A program made the position numbers and the translations under genes. The notes under the pieces were generated by a model. The model saw only the letters and a program-made list of their open reading frames with translations, made no database searches and had not been told where the DNA came from. 55,333 nucleotides of DNA, taken from NCBI GenBank assembly GCA_012839095.1, contig DUOA01000089.1:1-55333 (forward strand), in the 5' to 3' direction. Below are positions 24,404 to 34,140 of this stretch, piece by piece. Every line of letters begins with the position of its first letter. Position 1 is the first letter of the stretch. This stretch comes from Clostridiales bacterium. Lineage in GTDB: Bacteria > Bacillota > Clostridia > Caldicoprobacterales > DTU083.

Positions 24404-26122
24404 ATGTCTAAGGAATTATTTGCAGGCAGGCTGAGAAAGGTAGTACCCTTTGAACAGGACGGCTCCTTTTTCTACCGTAAGGCCAAAAAACATATAGAGA
24501 ATAACAATTACATCAATGCATTAAGTTATTATCGGAAAGCTCTGGAAAAGGATCCTGACAATCTGGATTACTCTCTGGAACTGGCAGAAATTTTTGCAGA
24601 GATGGGTTATTTTCATGAATCCAACCTGATCCTTTTTTCCATCCTGCAGAAAGATCCTTCACACACCGATTGTTATTTTGCTATGGGCTGCAATTTTCTC
24701 GGTCTTCAGGAGTATTCCAAGGCAGAGAACACCCTGGAAAAATACCTGGAGCTGGATGAATATGGATTGTATTCCGAGGAGGCACAGAACCTGCTGGACG
24801 TTTTGCAGAGCCAGGAGTTCTACCTTGAATTCATCAGCGATGCAGATCCTGACAGAGAACAGGTTCTGGCCATAGCCGGCAGGGGGAAGGATCTTCTTGA
24901 TAAAGGTGAGTACAGGCAGGCTGTCCGTGAATTGGAAAAGGCAGCCCGGCGCGATCCCGGCCTGATTTTTGCCAGGAATAATCTGGCCCTGGCTTACTTC
25001 TGCATCGGTAAGCTGGATAAGGCAATTGAAACATGCAGGGAAATTCTTGATAACCATCCCTTAAATGTGCATGCCAACTGTAATATTGCGCTTTTTCTGT
25101 ATGAAAAGGGTGATCTGGAGGCCAGCAATGATCATATTGAAACTGTACTGCAGATGAATATTGATGATCCGGAAGACATGCATAAGATTGCGGTTACCCT
25201 GTGTGAGATGGGCAGGCATGAGCAGGTTAACCGGTTACTGAAGAAGCTTTTGCATTACAAACCGTATGACACCAAGGTATTGCATTATATGGCCGTTTCC
25301 TGTTATAACCTGAAGATGTTCAAGGTTGCCCTGGGATATTGGGAGAAGGTAGAAAAAATCAATCCCAACAATACTATCAGCAGTTTTTACAAACGCTATG
25401 TCAGGGATTTGCAGGAAGGTGACAGGGAGTTTACAGAACTGCCCTATCATTTCCAGGTGCCCTATGACGAAATTATCCGCAGGGTTAAGACCATTCACGA
25501 TTTGCTCAAGCTGTCAAGTGCAGATCTGATAAAGAAATGGAAAAATGGAGACGGACTGGAATCCCTGCTCCGATGGGGACTGGATCTGAATGATGTTCTG
25601 ATTAAAAAAGCCATATTGAATGTTGTGGCTTCCTTTCAGGATGAAAAGGCAGAACAATTTCTGCGTGCTTTCATACTGCGCAAGTCCGAAGAGGAGGAGC
25701 AGATTCAGGAAGCCCTCGCACTGCTTAAGGAAATGAACGCAAAAGAGCCCTATTTGGCATACCTGGATGACAATATTGTGGAAGTCAGCGTCAAATTTGG
25801 AAAAGCCGCTAAATTCCATAATTATATGCTGGAAGAGATTCCTGAAATGGTAATCCGGCGCCTGAAAACCTTCTATCTTCATGACTGTGAGAATGACATC
25901 CGTGATACCTGGGCTTTTGTTACAGCCCGATGGGATGCAACAGGCACACCCCGGATCCTGAAACCGGAAGGCTGGGCTGCTGCACTGGAGTTATTCTACC
26001 GGACCAAGGAGGAGCTGCCTGTTAAGAAGACCAGGCTTGCAGCTGACTGGCAGGTATCCTATACCACCATGATGAAGAATTACAATTTTATAAGCAAGTT
26101 GTTTGACGAATTCTGGGAGTAG
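24404..26122 (+). CDS. Tetratricopeptide-repeat protein
   Basis: The 572-residue protein is cytoplasmic, with no signal peptide or membrane segment. Multiple TPR units occupy about residues 20-340, for example INALSYYRKALEKDPDNLDYSLELAEIFAEMGY, YSKAENTLEKYLELD and LDKAIETCREILDNHPLNVHANCNIAL. The remaining C-terminal part, with many helices but no recognised catalytic motif, ends in NYNFISKLFDEFWE. TPR arrays mediate protein contacts, and the partner is unknown. GGGAGG precedes ATG 24404. It appears monocistronic. Confidence 0.85.
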   Translation: MSKELFAGRLRKVVPFEQDGSFFYRKAKKHIENNNYINALSYYRKALEKDPDNLDYSLELAEIFAEMGYFHESNLILFSILQKDPSHTDCYFAMGCNFLGLQEYSKAENTLEKYLELDEYGLYSEEAQNLLDVLQSQEFYLEFISDADPDREQVLAIAGRGKDLLDKGEYRQAVRELEKAARRDPGLIFARNNLALAYFCIGKLDKAIETCREILDNHPLNVHANCNIALFLYEKGDLEASNDHIETVLQMNIDDPEDMHKIAVTLCEMGRHEQVNRLLKKLLHYKPYDTKVLHYMAVSCYNLKMFKVALGYWEKVEKINPNNTISSFYKRYVRDLQEGDREFTELPYHFQVPYDEIIRRVKTIHDLLKLSSADLIKKWKNGDGLESLLRWGLDLNDVLIKKAILNVVASFQDEKAEQFLRAFILRKSEEEEQIQEALALLKEMNAKEPYLAYLDDNIVEVSVKFGKAAKFHNYMLEEIPEMVIRRLKTFYLHDCENDIRDTWAFVTARWDATGTPRILKPEGWAAALELFYRTKEELPVKKTRLAADWQVSYTTMMKNYNFISKLFDEFWE

Positions 26123-26206
26123 ATGATTTTGCAGACAAGTTCTGCATCATAACTGTCCTCTTCCCTTAATAAATTGCTAATAGTAAAGTGATTTTGGGGG
26201 AAGAGG

Positions 26207-27256
26207 ATGAAAGGCAGCAGGAAATTTTTATCAGACGGATTCCGGATAGCCATGGCCTATGTAGGCACTGTGGCGGGGGCGGGTTTTGCAACCGGGCAGG
26301 AAATCCTGCAATTTTTTACCCGGTATGGACACCCATCATTCTGGGCAATCATTATTGCCACGATTTTATTTATTACAGCAGGCGGGTATATCCTAATGTA
26401 TGGAGGCAGGCTGCAGGCAAAGTCCTATGGTGTAATAGTTGATCATATATTTGGAAGAGCTGCCCCTCTGGTTAATATCTATCTGGGGATTACCTATACC
26501 CTGATCTGCAGTGCCATGTTTGCCGGAGCCGGAGCTCTTTTTCATGAGCAATGGGGCATTCCTTATCTGGTTGGTGCATCTGTAACGGCATTTCTTACCT
26601 TACTGGTTACATTATGGGGTGTGGAAGGGGTACTGACGGTTAACACCATCATCGTTCCCTGTCTTACAGCCTTTACAGTACTGGTATTTGTTCATGTTAT
26701 GCGGCAGGGTTGTCAACCTCTGGCCGGTATGAGGATTTCATTCAGGGAAACTGGTGCTCTTTTAAGAACAGGAGTGACCTATGCATCCTTTAATTTGATT
26801 TTATCCATAGGAGTGCTGGCTCCCATGGGCGGAGAGATACGTGATGTAAAATCCCTGTCTCTGGGAAGCCTGCTGGGCGGAGGGATTCTAGGGCTTTTGC
26901 TGGCAATGAGCAATTATGCATTGCTGTGTTTTATACCCGATGTGTTTCACAGAGAAATTCCTCAGATGTTGATTGTCAGTAAAATGGGAAGTTTTTTTGT
27001 ACTGGTTTATGTATTGCTGATCTGGGCCGAGATATTCACAACAGCCGTGGGAAATCTGTTTTCCATCCATACCATAGCAGGGGAAAAATTTAGTGCTGCT
27101 TCAGCCCTGCCTGCCGCAGCTGCTGTGGGCATCGGGCTTTTGCTGTGTCTGCTGGGTTTTTCCAATATTGTTTCATGGTTTTATCCTGTCATGGGTATGA
27201 TAGGATTTGCATTGTCTGCTGTGATACTGCTCAGAACCTTCCGAGGGCTGCGTTAA
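26207..27256 (+). CDS. YkvI-like multi-spanning membrane protein (LeuT-fold type)
   Basis: The 349-residue protein has about ten transmembrane helices. The first carries AYVGTVAGAGFATGQEILQFF, whose unwound glycine-rich centre is typical of LeuT/APC-fold transporters and of Bacillus YkvI. Other spans include SFNLILSIGVLAPMGGEI near residue 193 and a C-terminal GLLLCLLGFSNIVSWFYPVMG. The substrate is unknown. A GAGG site lies just before ATG 26207. It ends about 60 bases before msrA and may share a transcript with it. Confidence 0.75.
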   Translation: MKGSRKFLSDGFRIAMAYVGTVAGAGFATGQEILQFFTRYGHPSFWAIIIATILFITAGGYILMYGGRLQAKSYGVIVDHIFGRAAPLVNIYLGITYTLICSAMFAGAGALFHEQWGIPYLVGASVTAFLTLLVTLWGVEGVLTVNTIIVPCLTAFTVLVFVHVMRQGCQPLAGMRISFRETGALLRTGVTYASFNLILSIGVLAPMGGEIRDVKSLSLGSLLGGGILGLLLAMSNYALLCFIPDVFHREIPQMLIVSKMGSFFVLVYVLLIWAEIFTTAVGNLFSIHTIAGEKFSAASALPAAAAVGIGLLLCLLGFSNIVSWFYPVMGMIGFALSAVILLRTFRGLR

Positions 27257-27314
27257 TTAAAAAATTGCATTAGATAAAATAGACAGATATGAAACAGAAA
27301 GGAACAAAGAAAAA

Positions 27315-27809
27315 ATGAAAGAGATTGTATTTGCCGGCGGATGTTTTTGGGGAGTGGAAGAATACTTCTCCCGCATCCCTGGTGTATTGGAAACCATGGT
27401 GGGGTATGCCAACGGCCATTTGGACAACCCTTCATACGAGCAGGTATGTGCAGGTAATACAGGACATGCAGAAGCCTGTTTGATCAAGTATGATCAAACT
27501 CTTCTGTCTTTGGAGGAGCTCCTAAAACGATACTGGCTGATAGTGGATCCGACGGTAAAGGATCGACAGGGACCGGATGTGGGAAATCAGTATCGAACCG
27601 GTATCTACTACCTGAATGATTCGGATTTACCCGTCATACAAGGATCATTGGATGAAGAACAGAAAAAATACAAGCAGCCCATTGTGACCGAGGTAAGTCC
27701 TTTGGACTGCTTTTATCCTGCCGAGGATTATCATCAGAAGTATTTAAAGAAGAATCCCGGCGGCTATTGCCATATAGACTTCAGCAAACTTACTCTGCCC
27801 GGGGACTGA
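27315..27809 (+). CDS. msrA: Peptide methionine (S)-S-oxide reductase
   Basis: MsrA repairs oxidised methionine in proteins. The 164-residue protein has the active site [11 protein letters not shown] with the catalytic cysteine at residue 10, GYANG near 36, [11 protein letters not shown] near 49 and [10 protein letters not shown] near 95, plus [11 protein letters not shown] near 140. There is no fused MsrB domain. AAAGGAA precedes ATG 27315. Its last 20 bases overlap the end of the convergent DUF1189 gene. Confidence 0.96.
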   Translation: MKEIVFAGGCFWGVEEYFSRIPGVLETMVGYANGHLDNPSYEQVCAGNTGHAEACLIKYDQTLLSLEELLKRYWLIVDPTVKDRQGPDVGNQYRTGIYYLNDSDLPVIQGSLDEEQKKYKQPIVTEVSPLDCFYPAEDYHQKYLKKNPGGYCHIDFSKLTLPGD

Positions 27810-28596
27810 TCTCCGGGTTTTCCATTACCTGAACGCTTTCGTCATTCTTGTCGGACATGTTATATATGCCAAGGAATACGTAGGTAATTGCCAGGCCCCA
27901 GTAAATAACAAACATAAAGCCTCTCAGGGGTCCGCCTGACAGGGAATTCAACAGCTTGACCAGCATAGGAAGGGTGGAGGCATAAACAGCTACATTCCAC
28001 TGATTCAGAAAGGTCAGCCTTTTCTGGAACATTGAGGTGGCTATCATAGCTATAAGGGACAGCAGCAGGATCCCGAAAAGCTTTCCTGCAAAGGCAAAGA
28101 GAAACCAGAAAGCCATTCCGATGATAAGAAGCACCTTTAATCCGGGCAGAAATTGAATTATCTGATCTTTGCTGATTTCCAGCGGCTCCATCATGGAAAA
28201 CGGTGTAGTCTCTACTCTGCTCATATTAACTACACTCACTTCATCCTCAGTGATCAGGACGCCGTTTGCCACATTTTTAAAATCATCCAGGGTGGTCTGA
28301 CCAGTTGTATCTATCACCATGAGAAAACCATCCTCTGAGATTTTATAAGGCATCTCACCTGCAAAGGAGAACTTGCCGTCTGCAAGTTTGAAGTCCGGTA
28401 CATTTTCAGCCAGCGCAGTCTGCATATGACCGATTATGTTTCCAAACTGCGCTCCGGTATATGTACTTCCTATCACATAAATCAGTAAGAACAACAGGAA
28501 TATGTAGAGAAAGCTTTTACCTCCCTTCATCCGGGAAAGAGAACGGTATGAACGGAAATTCCACAGACTGTTGGTGAATTGTTGAACGAGATTCAT
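27790..28596 (-). CDS. DUF1189 membrane protein
   Basis: The 268-residue protein has one N-terminal span ([17 protein letters not shown] near residue 31), a roughly 110-residue extracytoplasmic region with the conserved VIDTTGQ[20 protein letters not shown] segment, then three to four C-terminal spans. This matches DUF1189, a family of unknown function. ATG 28596 is selected because AGGAGGGG is just upstream on the minus strand. Its 3' end overlaps msrA by 20 bases in convergent orientation, and no separate terminator is visible. Confidence 0.75.
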   Translation of the reverse strand: MNLVQQFTNSLWNFRSYRSLSRMKGGKSFLYIFLLFLLIYVIGSTYTGAQFGNIIGHMQTALAENVPDFKLADGKFSFAGEMPYKISEDGFLMVIDTTGQTTLDDFKNVANGVLITEDEVSVVNMSRVETTPFSMMEPLEISKDQIIQFLPGLKVLLIIGMAFWFLFAFAGKLFGILLLSLIAMIATSMFQKRLTFLNQWNVAVYASTLPMLVKLLNSLSGGPLRGFMFVIYWGLAITYVFLGIYNMSDKNDESVQVMENPEISPRAE

Positions 28597-28724
28597 GTTA
28601 CCCCTCCTATATTGTTTCAGCATTCCTCATTGTATTGCTAGCCTGAGAAATGCTGTCTGTTTTTAGTATATAATGACTTACAGAAAATCACAACGGCTTT
28701 TTCTTTGCTCAAAAGATCCGGTTC

Positions 28725-30014
28725 TCAGTCAGATGTTTCCTGCAAGGAATTATAATGCTCTTTCAACTTCATAATAAGGCAATCCCTCTGATTCAATGCG
28801 GGATTCTCCAATACCCATTCATATGCCAGATTCAAAGCTTCACCTACAATTCTGCCGTTCTCTGTTCCTATTCCAGCCTGCAGCACATCATTGCCATTGA
28901 TGGCCAGTTGATGAAAGAATACAGGCTCATTGCGATCAATAACCCACTTCAGCAGTAATTCAGCTTCCTGCAGTTTGTCTGTCATATTCGGGCTTTTTCT
29001 TATCTGCTGGAGCTCTTTGTGCAATTCAAGGATCTGCCTTGTATCCTCTGCTCCCATCCTGCCGCATAGTTTTCTTATGGTAAAGGGTGTAATCTCCATG
29101 TCAGGAAAACAGAAGCAGCTTCTTAACATATTTAGAATATGGAATATGGTTTTGTTATCATATCTTAATCGAGTCAGGGTGTTTTTCCAGAAATCATAAG
29201 AAAATGGTAAAGTTGTATCCCTTTCAAAATACAAGAGGAACAAGAGGGCGGCAAAACGATATATCAAATAAGGCTGTATACTTTTTATAATCTGTGTTCT
29301 TTGCACATCCAGCCTTGCATCTTTAACCTGGAGCAGCAAGGAAAGAATACCGAGTTCATCAAGCAGCAGCAGTCCTTTATCTGGATGAGGGGAGAGGAGC
29401 AGCCTGTCCAGTTCGGTACGCAGGCGCTCTGCCGATACCTTATTCAAATCCCGGTAACAAGCCCGCATTGCCTCAAGTGTTTCCTGGTGAATTTCAAAAT
29501 TCAGCTGAGCAGCTAAACGGAGTCCTCTCATAATACGCAGAGGATCCTCATTGAAACGTTCAACAGGAGAGCCGACAGCACGGATAATCCGGTTTTCCAA
29601 ATCCTTTCTGCCGGAAAAGGGATCAATAAATACCTCTGCATGGTAAGGATTATAGGCCATAGCATTGATGGTGAAGTCTCTGCGGGCAAGGTCCCTGCGG
29701 ATATCCGATACATAAACGACCCGATCAGGATGGCGGCTGTCGGTGTAAACCGACTCTTCCCTGAAGGTGGTGATTTCAACAGAAATATCATTTTTCATCA
29801 CCGTAACAGTGCCGAAGCGTTTCCCGCTGGGCCAGGTCTTCTCGGCAGAGAAAATTTCCTGGATCCGATCCGGTGGAAAGGAGGAGGCAAGATCATAATC
29901 AGTAACCGGTTTTCCCAGAAGCCGGTCTCTGAGAGCACCGCCTACCAAATAGACCTGTCCTCCTGCATCCATTATTTTTTTCATAATGTATTCCAAAGTT
30001 TCAGGTAAATTCAT
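28725..30014 (-). CDS. cca: CCA tRNA nucleotidyltransferase
   Basis: This 429-residue class II nucleotidyltransferase adds or repairs the 3' CCA of tRNAs. Motifs are QVYLVGGALRDRLLG near residue 20, then TDYDLASS with the metal-binding aspartates near 38, TTFREESVYTDSRHP near 77, DLARRDFTINAMAYNP near 106 and EDPLRIMRGLRLAAQ near 155. The C-terminal half is helical, lacks an HD domain, and fits the Firmicute enzyme. AAGGAGC precedes the ATG. It is 11 bases downstream of the SpoIID gene and probably co-transcribed. Both tRNAs in this window carry encoded CCA, so repair may be its main use here. Confidence 0.9.
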   Translation of the reverse strand: MNLPETLEYIMKKIMDAGGQVYLVGGALRDRLLGKPVTDYDLASSFPPDRIQEIFSAEKTWPSGKRFGTVTVMKNDISVEITTFREESVYTDSRHPDRVVYVSDIRRDLARRDFTINAMAYNPYHAEVFIDPFSGRKDLENRIIRAVGSPVERFNEDPLRIMRGLRLAAQLNFEIHQETLEAMRACYRDLNKVSAERLRTELDRLLLSPHPDKGLLLLDELGILSLLLQVKDARLDVQRTQIIKSIQPYLIYRFAALLFLLYFERDTTLPFSYDFWKNTLTRLRYDNKTIFHILNMLRSCFCFPDMEITPFTIRKLCGRMGAEDTRQILELHKELQQIRKSPNMTDKLQEAELLLKWVIDRNEPVFFHQLAINGNDVLQAGIGTENGRIVGEALNLAYEWVLENPALNQRDCLIMKLKEHYNSLQETSD

Positions 30015-30025
30015 CTTCCGCTCCT

Positions 30026-32203
30026 TCAGTCTGACAGATTATACAGCTCACTGCCGGGGTAATAATGCTTAATTATATCCTGCCATGTTTTTCCCATCAG
30101 TGTCAGCCCATAACTGCCGTATTGGCTCATTCCCACTCCGTGGCCGTAGCCGCCGCCCCTAATGGTCACCTCCTGTATATTTCCTTCGCTGTCCCGTTCA
30201 AAATCTATATATGCAAAAGCGCTGGGCAGAAGGGGAAAATTCTCTCTGCTGGTGCCATCATGGCAGTGCAGGATGACAGGACTGCCGTTCAGGTAATCCA
30301 CAGGCTGCAGAATACGGCGGATATTATATTCCTTTATTATCCTGAAGGTTCCATGGGTGGTAGTTATCTCCAAATCCATCATATTGCCGCCTTCCCCCCG
30401 GCGAAGCACCTCAATGTTCAGCAAGGTGCCCATATCAGTCTGCTCGGGGATATCCCGGCTTTCATAGGTCTCTTCAGCGGTTTTGGTCAGTACAAACAGG
30501 GGCTGCTGCTGATACAGAGAGGCCAGATTACTGGATATAACGGCTTCCAGCTGCCGGCGGCTCATTCTTACAGTCCAGCGGAAATAGGGCGAAAAGCGAT
30601 CGTATCCATCCGGAACATCCTGATTCAGAAAGGCACGGAAATTTTCTTCCCGGTATAAGTCAGGTAATTTTCCTGAATATTGCGGTTGCGCAATCAGGTA
30701 GGGTATTTCATCACCCGGAAATTCGTTCCGGGAATTGCTCCATACCTCGTGGTGGTTGGCTGTATAGCCGCAGGAGGAGGAGAAAAAGCGGGTATCCACA
30801 ATTTCGTCATTGTAAACAGCTACAATTCCGGCGGTTTCGTTTACTGCATGGACTGCAACATCCTGTTCACTTATATTGTTGTAGACCTGACTTGCGGTGC
30901 TGTCATCCAGATGCGCTCCATATTCCCTGTAGCGGGTTGACCTGATTGCTCTTGCTGCATAGGATCTTGCAGCTACTGCCTGCACTTTAAGGGCTTCCAG
31001 ACCAAATTTGATGGGCATTTCACTGGGCACAACCGTATACAGGTATTTCTCCAGCGCAACCTCATTGATTAGTACCAGGGATCCATCAGTCATAGTGACT
31101 TCCAACTTTCCTCCGTAAGGCGTTCCGCTGCCCGGATGAGCCTGACTTCTGTGTATGTTTTTGACATAAAGAGGAGCTTGGCCCTTGCTTTGAATGTGCC
31201 ATCGAAAGTTTGAAGAAGACAGAAGCTCTCCGTTTCTTCTTACTTCAGTTCCTGCTTCCGAGGGCTTAAATTCAACAATGTCTCCCTCGTCAAATGAAAG
31301 ATGAATTCCACTGGGCGGGGAAGATACAGTAAAACCATCAGCGCAGGTAATTTCCAGGTGTGAATGAAGCAGGCTGGTATAGCCGCTGTCCCGCAGAATT
31401 ACCCTGATCAGCTCATAGTTATCAAAAGGCTGGGTCATAACTGCCATTCTGCCGGTTTGATCTTCAGTACTGTAAAGCAGAGCTTCCGTGGTCCCTATGG
31501 GCAGATAATAACTGCCGGAGAAGCTGTATTCATCCTTTTCCTTTAAAAACACAGGAAAAGGACCTTCAATATTAAAATAGCCCAGCTGCTCATCTTCCAG
31601 TGTGGTTTGGGTAAGGGAAAGCACCTTTGTAAGTTTTACCGGCTGTAATGGCTGTATTGATGCCAGCATGTCATCCAGCGCAGTAAAGCTGACAGGCTGT
31701 CCGGCTTTAATATCAGCTGAAGAAGGCACTGTCAGCTCTACACTGACGCTCCCCAGGGCAATCATCCAGCGGCTCTGATCCTTTTCTTTATCCATCTCTT
31801 TTACGGGTATTCCATGAGTCTGCTGCATCACTTCCGGCAGTCTGATAATCATCCATCGGCCGTCATATTTTACCATATCAAGGTAAAAGGGAATACGGCC
31901 TGCGGGAAAGAGGGCTGAAATCCATACTCTGCGCTGATTCCTGCTTATGGATTCCATGCCTTCCACTCGAATCTGACTGATCCCTTCCTGCTTAACAAAG
32001 GCAGGAAAAGGATGGTCTTTCAGATCAGCTGACAAATATTCGTCATAATTCTTCTGCTCCATAATATCATTGAAGAATTCATGTGTGGTCCTTTCCTGTG
32101 GAGATGGAACCATCCGGATACGGAACATGATGCCCCCGGCAGCTGCTAAGATAATAATCAAAAGGATGTAAAAAAGTTTTATCCGCAGTACTTTGGATTT
32201 CAT
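30026..32203 (-). CDS. SpoIID/LytB domain protein with long N-terminal extension
   Basis: The C-terminal part, from about residue 365, is a SpoIID domain: LEKYLYTVVPSEMP with the likely catalytic glutamate, LKVQAVAARSYAARAI, and near the end GGGYGHGVGMSQYGSYGL. SpoIID is a lytic transglycosylase acting on peptidoglycan in sporulation and engulfment. At 725 residues it is more than twice Bacillus SpoIID. After one N-terminal anchor (FYILLIIILAAAGGIMF) there are about 330 unrecognised residues with beta-rich segments. Several related proteins usually coexist, so whether this is the sporulation SpoIID or a vegetative homologue is open. Confidence 0.85.
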   Translation of the reverse strand: MKSKVLRIKLFYILLIIILAAAGGIMFRIRMVPSPQERTTHEFFNDIMEQKNYDEYLSADLKDHPFPAFVKQEGISQIRVEGMESISRNQRRVWISALFPAGRIPFYLDMVKYDGRWMIIRLPEVMQQTHGIPVKEMDKEKDQSRWMIALGSVSVELTVPSSADIKAGQPVSFTALDDMLASIQPLQPVKLTKVLSLTQTTLEDEQLGYFNIEGPFPVFLKEKDEYSFSGSYYLPIGTTEALLYSTEDQTGRMAVMTQPFDNYELIRVILRDSGYTSLLHSHLEITCADGFTVSSPPSGIHLSFDEGDIVEFKPSEAGTEVRRNGELLSSSNFRWHIQSKGQAPLYVKNIHRSQAHPGSGTPYGGKLEVTMTDGSLVLINEVALEKYLYTVVPSEMPIKFGLEALKVQAVAARSYAARAIRSTRYREYGAHLDDSTASQVYNNISEQDVAVHAVNETAGIVAVYNDEIVDTRFFSSSCGYTANHHEVWSNSRNEFPGDEIPYLIAQPQYSGKLPDLYREENFRAFLNQDVPDGYDRFSPYFRWTVRMSRRQLEAVISSNLASLYQQQPLFVLTKTAEETYESRDIPEQTDMGTLLNIEVLRRGEGGNMMDLEITTTHGTFRIIKEYNIRRILQPVDYLNGSPVILHCHDGTSRENFPLLPSAFAYIDFERDSEGNIQEVTIRGGGYGHGVGMSQYGSYGLTLMGKTWQDIIKHYYPGSELYNLSD

Positions 32204-32322
32204 TTACTCACCTCATTGCTGTCTATCTATTTATACCATATCTTAAGCCGGATTATAACCTGGGGTTTCCGACGGCAGCAGACAGAAAAATATTTTTCAT
32301 ATGGAGAAATGGAGACCAATCA

Positions 32323-32331
32323 TGTTACAAT
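32323..32331 (+). promoter_or_regulatory. Extended -10 promoter candidate for the DUF2207 gene
   Basis: TGTTACAAT (32323-32331) has the TG-N extension and a good -10; no convincing -35 is seen. It lies 27 bases upstream of ATG 32358. Confidence 0.35.
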
Positions 32332-32357
32332 ATATTAAGAAATTAAGGGGGGATCGT

Positions 32358-34097
32358 ATGATTTACAAAAGATGGACAAGGTGGGGACTTGCATTATTAA
32401 TCATCCTTTTCGGTGCATTGAATTCAAAGGCTGCTGCTGAAGCAGTCCAGCCGGATTATTCCATAACAGCATATAGGTCGCATATTACCTTGCACCCCGA
32501 CGGTTCCGTCACCTTTGATGAAGCCATAACCTATCAGTTGCTGCAGGAATCTGCTGAAATCACCAAATCGATCCCCATGGCCTACAGCTCCAAAGTGGAG
32601 GGGATGGAGGTTTTTCGCAGGGAACCGGCAGAATCGGAAGACCCGGAGGCGGAGCCGGAGCTGAAGGCCCTGGAGCAGAGCAGCCATACTTCCTCTGGAG
32701 AGACCTATACCTATGAACCTGCCAATGAAGAAGAGGATATATACCATATTATCATACCTGTTACCGGCAGTAAATGGAATGAAGTAACCTTTGTTTACAG
32801 GTACAGAATGATGGATACCATATTTCTTTATAAAGATACGGCAGCTTTTTTCTGGCGGTTTATTCAGCCTGATCCGGCAATAGGGGCGCAGGATGTGCAG
32901 ATTGATGTATCAATGCAAGATGCACTGCCGACAGATGAATGGAAGGGTTATGTCAGGGGAACCGTATATGCCCATAAGGAATGGCTGGAGGACGGTGTAT
33001 TCCGAATTTCAGCTGAAAGAGTTCGTCCGGGGGAATTCCTGGAGTCGGTCTTACTGCTGCCCAATGCCCTGTTTCCGGAGGGGCGAAAGATAATTGACAA
33101 CCTGGCTGAGGATGAAATTGTGTCCGACATGGCCTTGTGGGAGGAAGAGGCGTCCCGGACAAGGCAGGAAGAAGAATTGAAGTTCTATGGCGGCTGGGCC
33201 TTTGCACTTCTTTCATTTATGCTGTGCCTGGGAACCGGTCTGCTTTTATATTTGAAGACTCGTACCAGAAAGAGGGGGCCGGCTGCAGTTTCAGCAAGAA
33301 CAGAAAAAGTGATGCCGGACGCTTCCATTTCGCCGGCAGAGCTTGGCCTTCTGCTGAATAATGGGAAAATCGGCATGAGGGAGTTGTTGGCAACGGTTTT
33401 GTTCCTGATTCAGAGGCGTTATCTTGAATTGCATTACAATGATAATGAAGGCGGCTATCTTACCCTTCGGGAGGATATCAGCAGAGACGGACTAAAACCG
33501 CATGAAGCGTACGTGTTGCAATGGCTGACCGCCGAACAGGGTAAGGAAAACAGGCTCTCCCTTAACACCCTGGAACAGATTTTAACCGGACATGGCGGGG
33601 GCTTCAGGCATAAAACGGCCACCTGGAAATCACTTGTCCATAAGAGAACCGGCAAGTCGGAGCACCTTGAGAACATTGCCAAAATGAAAGCCTGGGCGAT
33701 GGGAGCAGTGTTTATCAGTATATTGGCTGCACTCCTGGCCGGGTTTTCCATGGGTAACAAGTGGGCAGCCGTTTCGGCTGGAATTTGTGCAGCAGTACTG
33801 GCAATATACGTAATACCTCTGAAGAAGATAAGCGAAAGCGGGAAACTGTTCAAGGCCCAATGGTCAAATTACAAAGAAGAGCTTCTGGCACAATTGGACG
33901 ATGAACAGAATCCTATGCCATTGCAGGCCTGGGAAGAAAAACTGGTATATGCTCTCTCCCTTGGAATAGCCGGTAAATTATTGAATAAGCTGATTTTGAC
34001 TTATAAAGAGACTGCATTTGAGGACGGCAACCTTACAATATTATACAGGAGAAACCATCAATGGTTGTTTCGCGTTTTGGAGAAAGCAAAAAAATAA
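32358..34097 (+). CDS. DUF2207 membrane protein
   Basis: The 579-residue protein has an N-terminal signal or anchor (WGLALLIILFGALNSKAAAEA), an extracytoplasmic beta-rich region to about residue 270 that matches DUF2207 (ITLHPDGSVTFDEAITY near 40), one transmembrane helix near 275, a cytoplasmic segment with GLLLNNGKIGMRELLATVLFLIQRRYLEL, and a pair of helices near 455-500. DUF2207 proteins are of unknown function. ATG 32358 is selected because AAGGGGGG lies just upstream. It is convergent with an ABC transporter operon. Confidence 0.75.
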   Translation: MIYKRWTRWGLALLIILFGALNSKAAAEAVQPDYSITAYRSHITLHPDGSVTFDEAITYQLLQESAEITKSIPMAYSSKVEGMEVFRREPAESEDPEAEPELKALEQSSHTSSGETYTYEPANEEEDIYHIIIPVTGSKWNEVTFVYRYRMMDTIFLYKDTAAFFWRFIQPDPAIGAQDVQIDVSMQDALPTDEWKGYVRGTVYAHKEWLEDGVFRISAERVRPGEFLESVLLLPNALFPEGRKIIDNLAEDEIVSDMALWEEEASRTRQEEELKFYGGWAFALLSFMLCLGTGLLLYLKTRTRKRGPAAVSARTEKVMPDASISPAELGLLLNNGKIGMRELLATVLFLIQRRYLELHYNDNEGGYLTLREDISRDGLKPHEAYVLQWLTAEQGKENRLSLNTLEQILTGHGGGFRHKTATWKSLVHKRTGKSEHLENIAKMKAWAMGAVFISILAALLAGFSMGNKWAAVSAGICAAVLAIYVIPLKKISESGKLFKAQWSNYKEELLAQLDDEQNPMPLQAWEEKLVYALSLGIAGKLLNKLILTYKETAFEDGNLTILYRRNHQWLFRVLEKAKK

Positions 34098-34121
34098 CAG
34101 AATAGGCATTTCTATCCTGTT
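34089..34121 (-). terminator. Terminator of the ABC permease/ATPase operon
   Basis: Read on the minus strand, AACAGGATAG (34121-34112) pairs with CTATTCTGTT (34105-34096) with one mismatch, followed by ATTTTTTTGC. It overlaps the convergent DUF2207 stop codon. Confidence 0.7.
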
Positions 34122-34140
34122 ATGATAGTGGTTACTATAT

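Noticed and set aside
27790-27809. 20-base overlap of msrA and DUF1189 as a regulatory antisense signal
   Set aside because: Short convergent overlaps are common in compact genomes and nothing else supports regulation.
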